From contig JBEGVB010000182.1 in assembly GCA_041178545.1 (NCBI GenBank), forward strand, positions 1 through 10,014: DNA of 10,014 bases, given 5' to 3'. The notes beneath the pieces are model-generated. The model had not been told where the DNA came from. It saw only the letters and a program-made list of their open reading frames with translations, and ran no database searches. Shown here piece after piece: positions 5,710-10,014 of the stretch (position 1 is the stretch's first letter; each line of letters opens with the position of its first letter). The translations under genes were made by a program, and so were the position numbers. The DNA comes from JBEATZ01 sp041178545. GTDB lineage: Bacteria; Planctomycetota; UBA1135; UBA2386.

Positions 5710-7083
5710 TCAACTGCCGGACCCGGGGTCGCCCTGCGGCCCGTCGAGTGCTGCCAGCTTGTTGTAGAGCGTCTTGAGGGCGATGCCGAGGGCGGCGGCC
5801 GCCTTCGGCTTGCTGCCGTCGTGCTGCGCCATCGCGGCACGCACCGCAAGCGTCTCCAGCTGGTGCAGGTCCAGCGTGGGCAGGGCACCTGCCGCGGCAG
5901 TTGCAGCGGGACGCGAGCCGAAGACGATGGCGTCGACGTCTGCGGCACCCATCGTGTCGCGGTCCGCAAGGACGCTCAGCCGCACGATGGCGTTCTCCAG
6001 CTCGCGCACGTTGCCAGGCCAGTCGTGCCGGCTGAGGCGCTCGACCGCGGCGTCCTCCAGGCTCATTGCGCGGCCCGAGCGGGCCGACTCGCGCTCGAGG
6101 AAGGACCGCGCGAGCGCGGGGATGTCCTCGCGCCGCTCGCGCAGTGGCGGCACCTGCACCTCCAGCACGGCCAGCCGGTAGAAGAGGTCCTGGCGGAAGC
6201 TCCCGTCCGCGACCCTTGCCGCGAGGTCGCGGTGCGTGGCCGCGACCACGCGCACGTCCACCCGGCGCACCTCGTCGCTGCCCACCGGCCGGATCTCGCC
6301 GAACTGGACTGCGCGCAGCAGCGCAGGTTGCAGATCGAGCGGCAGCTCGCCGATCTCGTCGAGGAACAACGTGCCGCCGTCTGCAGCCTCGAACAGTCCC
6401 TCTCGTTTCTGGTCGGCGCCGGTGAACGCACCGCGCTTGTGGCCGAAGAGCTCGCTCTCGATCAGCTGGCGCGGGATCGCGCCGCAGTGCACGACGACGA
6501 ACGGCTTGGCCGCGCGGGCGGAACCGGCATGGAGCCTGCGGGCCACGAGTTCCTTGCCGGTGCCGCTCTCGCCCCGCACCAGCACGGGCTGGCTGGCGCG
6601 GGCGATCCGGTCCACCTGCTGGTCGAGCCGCTGGGCCGCCGCACTCTGCGCACGCACCACGGTTGCACCCGCTGCGCCATGGGCCGCGGCAAGGCGCAGC
6701 AAGCGGTTCTCGCGCAGCAAGCGCGCGTGGGACTGCGCCCGCCGCACGGTCTGCTCGAGTACGTCGAGGCTCACCGGCTTGGTCAGGAAGTCGAAGGCCC
6801 CGCGCTGCATCGCCTGCACGGCCAGTTCGACCGTGCCGTGTGCAGTGCACACGACAACGGGCAGCTCCGGGTCGTGGGCAAGGATGCGCCCGAGCGCGTC
6901 CATTCCGCCGACGCCCGGGAGGTTGAGGTCGAGCAGCACCGTGTCGGGCCCGCTGCGCTCCACGACAGCCACGATGTCGTTGGCGTCGGCTGCGGACTCC
7001 ACGTGCTGCCCCATCCGCCCAAGCTCCAGGGTGAGCACGCGCCGCAGCGAGGAGTCGTCCTCCACGAGGAGCACGCGCGGCAT
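5710..7083 (-). CDS. Sigma-54-dependent response regulator (NtrC family)
   Basis: A 457-residue three-domain activator. The receiver domain (1-115) has acidic Asp9/Asp10 (VEDD), phosphoacceptor Asp52 in LLDLNLPG, Thr80 and Lys102 (FLTKP). The AAA+ domain has Walker A GESGTGKE at 171-178, the sigma-54-contacting loop GAFTGA at 218-223, Walker B GGTLFLDE at 236-243, and the arginine-rich FRQDLFYRL...PPLRERREDIP region. The C-terminal Fis-type helix-turn-helix (about 405-450) ends in KAAAALGIALKTLYNKL. All key residues are intact, so it should be a phosphorylation-controlled activator of RpoN promoters. The start at 7083 gives the canonical MPRVLLVEDD opening and has AGGAA just upstream; an ATG at 7101 would add six residues. 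No histidine kinase is adjacent. It converges with the polyketide synthase gene and is divergent from the kelch-MFS gene. The full-consensus sigma-54 promoter at 1601 is the best target in view. Confidence 0.94.
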   Translation of the reverse strand: MPRVLLVEDDSSLRRVLTLELGRMGQHVESAADANDIVAVVERSGPDTVLLDLNLPGVGGMDALGRILAHDPELPVVVCTAHGTVELAVQAMQRGAFDFLTKPVSLDVLEQTVRRAQSHARLLRENRLLRLAAAHGAAGATVVRAQSAAAQRLDQQVDRIARASQPVLVRGESGTGKELVARRLHAGSARAAKPFVVVHCGAIPRQLIESELFGHKRGAFTGADQKREGLFEAADGGTLFLDEIGELPLDLQPALLRAVQFGEIRPVGSDEVRRVDVRVVAATHRDLAARVADGSFRQDLFYRLAVLEVQVPPLRERREDIPALARSFLERESARSGRAMSLEDAAVERLSRHDWPGNVRELENAIVRLSVLADRDTMGAADVDAIVFGSRPAATAAAGALPTLDLHQLETLAVRAAMAQHDGSKPKAAAALGIALKTLYNKLAALDGPQGDPGSGS

Positions 7084-7191
7084 GGGTTCCTGCGGGGTCA
7101 TCGGACCGCACTCTAGCTGCTGGATCCGGTGCGCGGGAGCACGGGAAAACGGTTGGTGCGTTGCGAGCAGTGGCCCGACACTGGGCATCCC
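7084..7191. promoter_or_regulatory. Divergent intergenic region between regulator and kelch-MFS gene
   Basis: About 108 bp separate the preferred starts of the regulator (7083, minus) and the kelch-MFS gene (7192, plus), so promoters for both should lie here. I see no convincing -35/-10 pair. A GG-N10-GC arrangement at 7154-7169 has four mismatches to the sigma-54 consensus and is not called. The TTGCAA dyad of 1500-1529 is not repeated here. Confidence 0.4.
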
Positions 7192-9594
7192 GTGTCGCCG
7201 CGACTCCCAGCTGCCCTCGTGCTCCTCGGTGCCACCGCCCTCGGGCAGGTGTCCGTGGCGCCTGGGGACACGATGCCGCCGCTCCCGGACGTGCAGGGTC
7301 GCGCCGGCATGGCCGCCGTGGCAGTGCAGCTGCCGGACGGCAGGAAGGCCGTGCTAGCTGCAGGCGGCGCCAACTTTCCCGACCGCGCACCCTGGGACGG
7401 CGGCACCAAGGTCTTCCACGCCGAGGTGCTGGTGCTGGGACACGCAGACGGCGCGTGGCGCTGGAGCAGGCGGGGCACCCTGCCAGAACCGGTTGCATAC
7501 GGAGCGTTCGCCCCCCACGCCGAGGGCATGGTGGTCGCAGGCGGTGCCAACGGCACCGGGCACCTGGGCACCGTGCGCGTGGTGCGGCCCGATGGCACGT
7601 CGCGCGAGCTGGCACCGCTGCCCACCACGCTCGCGTACAGTGCCTTCGCGTCCGAACGCTCCCGGCTCTGGGTCGCAGGCGGCCAGGAGTCGCCGCAAGC
7701 CACGCGTGCGCTGCCGCAGCTGCTGTCGCTCGACCTCGCACAACCAGGTGCCACGTGGCAGCGCCACGACTGGCCCGGGGCCGACCGGATCCTCGCGACC
7801 GCAGGCGTGCTCGACGGCTCGCTCCACCTCGTGGGCGGCTGCCGCCTGGCGCCGGACGCTGCGGGCGCGCCTGCGCGCACCTGGCTGCGCGACAGTCTCG
7901 CCGTCCCGCTCCGTGGCCTCGTCGCAGGAGCGCCAGTGCCCTCGCAGCCTTCGGTCCTCCTGCCGTGGCCGGTGGCCGCGAGCGCTGGCCCTGCCGTGGC
8001 GCGGGAGGGCGTGCTCCTGCTCGCCGGTGCCGACGACGGGTCGCATGCAGGCAAGCCGCCCCAGACGCACCCGGGGCAACGCGCCGCCATCGTCCAACTC
8101 GACCCGCGCGCAGGCACGGTCACCGAGCTCGCCCAACTGGCCACGGGCGTGGTCACCGCCCCGCTCGTCGCGCTCGACGACCAGTGTCTCGTCGTGAGCG
8201 GCGAGACGCGGCCCGGCGTGCGAACGCCTGCCGTACAGTCGTTCCGGCTCGACCCCTCGATCCCGCTCGGCTGGTTGGATGCTGCGATGCTCGCGCTGGG
8301 AGTCGTCGCACTCGGTGCCGCGCTGTTGCAACGCCGCCACGGCAACCGACTCGCAGCACCCACCGACCGGCCCGGTCGCGCCGCCTGGGTGGCGGTTGGC
8401 CTGCTGTTCGTGGTCGCCGCGCTCAACTACCTGGACCGCCAGCTGCTGGCGACGATGGCGACGCCCATCCTGCGCGACATCCCGCAGACGAGCGCCCAGT
8501 TCGGCCTGCTCACCTCGGTCTTCCTCTTCGTCTACTCCGCGCTGAGCCCCGTGGGCGGCATCCTCGCCGACCGCCACAGCCGCAGGACCGTGATCCTCGT
8601 CTCGCTGGTGGTCTGGTCCGCCGTGACGTGGCTCACCGGCCACGTGGCCAGCTGGGAGCAACTGCTCCTCGCACGCGCGCTCATGGGCGTGAGCGAGGCC
8701 TTCTACATCCCTGCGGCACTCGCGCTCATCACCGACTTCCACCGCGGCAGGACGCGATCGCTCGCCACGGGCCTGCACATGGGCGGCATCTACGCCGGAC
8801 AGGCACTCGCAGGGCTGGGCGGCCATGCAGCAGAACAGCTTGGCTGGCGCACGACCTTCGGCGCGTTCGGCCTCGTGGGCGTGGTGTACGCGCTCGTGCT
8901 GGTGGTCTTCCTGCGCGAGCCGGAGGGCCCCCCGGGAGCACCCCGTGGTCCAACGCCTGCCGACCCGAGACCGTCGCTGCGCGAGATCCTGCACGCCATC
9001 CTCCGCACCCGCGGCATCTGGTTGCTCCTCGCCATCACCGGCATGGCAAGCGTGAGCAACTGGTTCGTGCTCTCGTGGCTGCCCAAGCTGCTGCAGGACC
9101 GGTTCGACCTCTCGCTGGGCGAAGCGGGCACGCTGGCCACGGTGCCCAGCACGGTTGCCAAGTACCTGGCCGTGGTGCTCGGGGCGCTGGTGGCCGACCG
9201 TTGGGCGGCCCGCGACCCACGCGGCAGGGCGCGAACCGCAGCCGTCGCCTTCTTCGCAGCAGGTCCGATGGTCGCGTGCACGACGCTCCTGCCGGGCGAC
9301 GCCATCGCGCTCTTCGTCGGCTTGGTGGCGTTCCAGGGCATCGCGCAGGGCGTGCTGGACGCGACCCTGATGCCCATCCTGCGGTCGCAGGTGGACGGCC
9401 GCTTCGCCGCCTCGGGCTACGGATTCCTCAACCTGGTGGGTGCCGGCTGCGGCGGCCTCTCGGTGCTGTACGGCGGCGCGCTGCGCGACTCGGGCATCCC
9501 GCTCGACGCAACGCTCGCGCTCTCCGGCTGCGGGCTCGTTGCCTGCGGCGTGGCACTGCTGCTGCTGCCCGCTACCGTGGCACGCGATGAGTGA
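7192..9594 (+). CDS. Secreted kelch (NanM-type mutarotase) domain fused to MFS transporter
   Basis: An 800-residue fusion. Residues 1-18 look like a signal peptide (basic SPR, then LPAALVLLGATALG). Residues about 25-355 form a kelch propeller with six GG/G-type blade motifs about 55 residues apart (near 57, 115, 160, 213, 277, 334). It includes GGANFPDRAPWDGGTK, typical of NanM N-acetylneuraminate epimerases. A single helix (about 360-382) is followed by basic QRRHGNR. An MFS domain of 12 helices (about 399-798) has NYLDRQ in helix 1 and motif A GILADRHSRRTV. Positive-inside signs fit an external kelch domain and a cytoplasmic MFS start. The inferred role is converting a sialic acid anomer outside the membrane and importing it. 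The lyase gene that follows overlaps by 8 bp (ATGAGTGA). A GTG at 7129 would add 21 residues without a signal-like start and leave little room for promoters, so GTG 7192 is preferred. Confidence 0.87.
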   Translation: MSPRLPAALVLLGATALGQVSVAPGDTMPPLPDVQGRAGMAAVAVQLPDGRKAVLAAGGANFPDRAPWDGGTKVFHAEVLVLGHADGAWRWSRRGTLPEPVAYGAFAPHAEGMVVAGGANGTGHLGTVRVVRPDGTSRELAPLPTTLAYSAFASERSRLWVAGGQESPQATRALPQLLSLDLAQPGATWQRHDWPGADRILATAGVLDGSLHLVGGCRLAPDAAGAPARTWLRDSLAVPLRGLVAGAPVPSQPSVLLPWPVAASAGPAVAREGVLLLAGADDGSHAGKPPQTHPGQRAAIVQLDPRAGTVTELAQLATGVVTAPLVALDDQCLVVSGETRPGVRTPAVQSFRLDPSIPLGWLDAAMLALGVVALGAALLQRRHGNRLAAPTDRPGRAAWVAVGLLFVVAALNYLDRQLLATMATPILRDIPQTSAQFGLLTSVFLFVYSALSPVGGILADRHSRRTVILVSLVVWSAVTWLTGHVASWEQLLLARALMGVSEAFYIPAALALITDFHRGRTRSLATGLHMGGIYAGQALAGLGGHAAEQLGWRTTFGAFGLVGVVYALVLVVFLREPEGPPGAPRGPTPADPRPSLREILHAILRTRGIWLLLAITGMASVSNWFVLSWLPKLLQDRFDLSLGEAGTLATVPSTVAKYLAVVLGALVADRWAARDPRGRARTAAVAFFAAGPMVACTTLLPGDAIALFVGLVAFQGIAQGVLDATLMPILRSQVDGRFAASGYGFLNLVGAGCGGLSVLYGGALRDSGIPLDATLALSGCGLVACGVALLLLPATVARDE

Positions 9595-10014
9595 CTTCCG
9601 CATCCACGGCATCTGCGCAGCGACCCACACGCCGTTCCGCGCCGACGGCTCCCTCGACCTCCGTGCGGTGGAGGCCCAGCGCGACCACCTGCTGGCGCGC
9701 AACGTCGACCAGGTGTTCATCGCCGGCAGCACCGGCGAGAGCCACTCGCTCACCGTCGACGAACGCCGCAGCCTCACCGAGCGCTGGGTGGCCGCAGCAC
9801 GCGGCACCGGGCTCCGCGTGGTCGTGCACGTGGGCTCCAACTGCCTCACGGACGCTGCTGCGCTCGCCGCGCACGCGCAACAACAGGGCGCGGCCGCCGT
9901 GTCGATGCTGGCGCCCTCCTACTTCAAGCCGCGCACGCTGCAGGACCTCGTGGCCTGCTGCGAGATGGTCGCGCGCGCCGCACCGGGCCTGCCCTTCTAC
10001 CACTACGACATCCC
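9587..10014 (+). CDS. N-acetylneuraminate lyase/DHDPS-family aldolase (3' part beyond window)
   Basis: The first 142 residues of a class I aldolase of the DHDPS/NanA family, cut by the window end; the usual length is about 300. Visible signatures are the N-terminal G8-I-x-A-A-x-x-T-P-F strand, GSTGES at 47-52 (the substrate carboxylate-binding loop) and FYHYDI at 137-142. Tyr140 sits where NanA has the catalytic tyrosine of its Y-x-I-P motif. The Schiff-base lysine lies outside the window. NanA splits N-acetylneuraminate into N-acetylmannosamine and pyruvate in the cytoplasm. The family also includes dihydrodipicolinate synthase and sugar-acid aldolases, which these residues alone cannot exclude. 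The sialic-acid reading rests mainly on the overlapping kelch-MFS gene upstream. The ATG at 9587 lies inside that gene, has no clear Shine-Dalgarno and is probably translationally coupled. Confidence 0.85.
   Translation, partial: MSDFRIHGICAATHTPFRADGSLDLRAVEAQRDHLLARNVDQVFIAGSTGESHSLTVDERRSLTERWVAAARGTGLRVVVHVGSNCLTDAAALAAHAQQQGAAAVSMLAPSYFKPRTLQDLVACCEMVARAAPGLPFYHYDI

Noticed and set aside
5821..7116. Plus-strand frame of 431 codons opposite the response regulator
   Set aside because: No domain signature, while the minus strand has intact receiver, AAA+ and helix-turn-helix motifs.
7154..7169. GG-N10-GC arrangement resembling a sigma-54 promoter before the kelch-MFS gene
   Set aside because: Four mismatches to the consensus. 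The bare GG-N10-GC pattern is expected often in DNA this rich in G and C.
9551..9566. TGGCACTGCTGCTGCT, a close -24/-12 match 20 bp before the lyase ATG
   Set aside because: It lies in coding sequence for an Ala-Leu-Leu-Leu-Leu run at the end of MFS helix 12, which explains the bases. The overlapping start also suggests co-transcription.
7161..9590. Plus-strand frame of 809 codons overlapping the kelch-MFS gene
   Set aside because: An Arg/Ala/Pro-rich frame-shifted shadow of the same DNA with no membrane or kelch pattern.
7354..9849. Antisense frame of 831 codons under the kelch-MFS and lyase genes
   Set aside because: Composition is His/Arg/Ala/Glu-rich with no recognisable domain. The plus strand carries clear kelch, MFS and aldolase motifs. 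This is a high-GC shadow.

Overview
The window is GC-rich bacterial DNA, packed with genes. It has frequent GTG and TTG starts, stop/start overlaps between consecutive genes, and long antisense open frames that are only shadows of high GC. The mix suggests a high-GC member of the Planctomycetota or a similar environmental Gram-negative phylum. The mix is a type III polyketide synthase with methyltransferases, a YceI lipid-binding protein, an RND/MMPL exporter, a sigma-54 response regulator and a sialic-acid-type kelch/lyase pair. The phylum is an inference; no rRNA or marker gene is present.

Left half (1-5694): a divergent locus that looks like synthesis, handling and export of a polyketide-derived lipid. 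An MMPL/RND-family membrane protein runs leftward and leaves the window at base 1. From the same intergenic region (1415-1627) five genes run rightward: a membrane-anchored YceI protein, a small lipoprotein, a UbiG-type SAM methyltransferase, an ICMT-like membrane methyltransferase, and a type III polyketide synthase with an intact Cys-His-Asn triad. All four junctions are 4-bp stop/start overlaps, so the five should be one translationally coupled operon. The intergenic region holds a full-consensus sigma-54 (-24/-12) promoter at 1601-1616. About 115 bp upstream of its predicted start lies a strong dyad with phased TTGCAA repeats, the usual place for an enhancer-binding-protein site. A weaker -24/-12-like element faces the MMPL gene. 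Both elements put +1 at or next to the ATG, which implies leaderless messages.

Middle (5710-7083, minus strand): a complete NtrC-type response regulator (receiver, AAA+ with GAFTGA, Fis-type helix-turn-helix), convergent with the polyketide synthase gene. It is the obvious candidate to act at the sigma-54 promoter. No partner kinase is in view.

Right part (7192-10014): a gene encoding a secreted six-bladed kelch domain of the NanM/mutarotase type fused to a 12-helix MFS transporter. It overlaps by 8 bp the start of an N-acetylneuraminate lyase/DHDPS-family aldolase cut by the window end. Together these suggest uptake and breakdown of sialic acid or a related sugar acid, with anomer conversion and import on one polypeptide.

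No RNA genes, insertion sequences, CRISPR arrays or attachment sites were seen.
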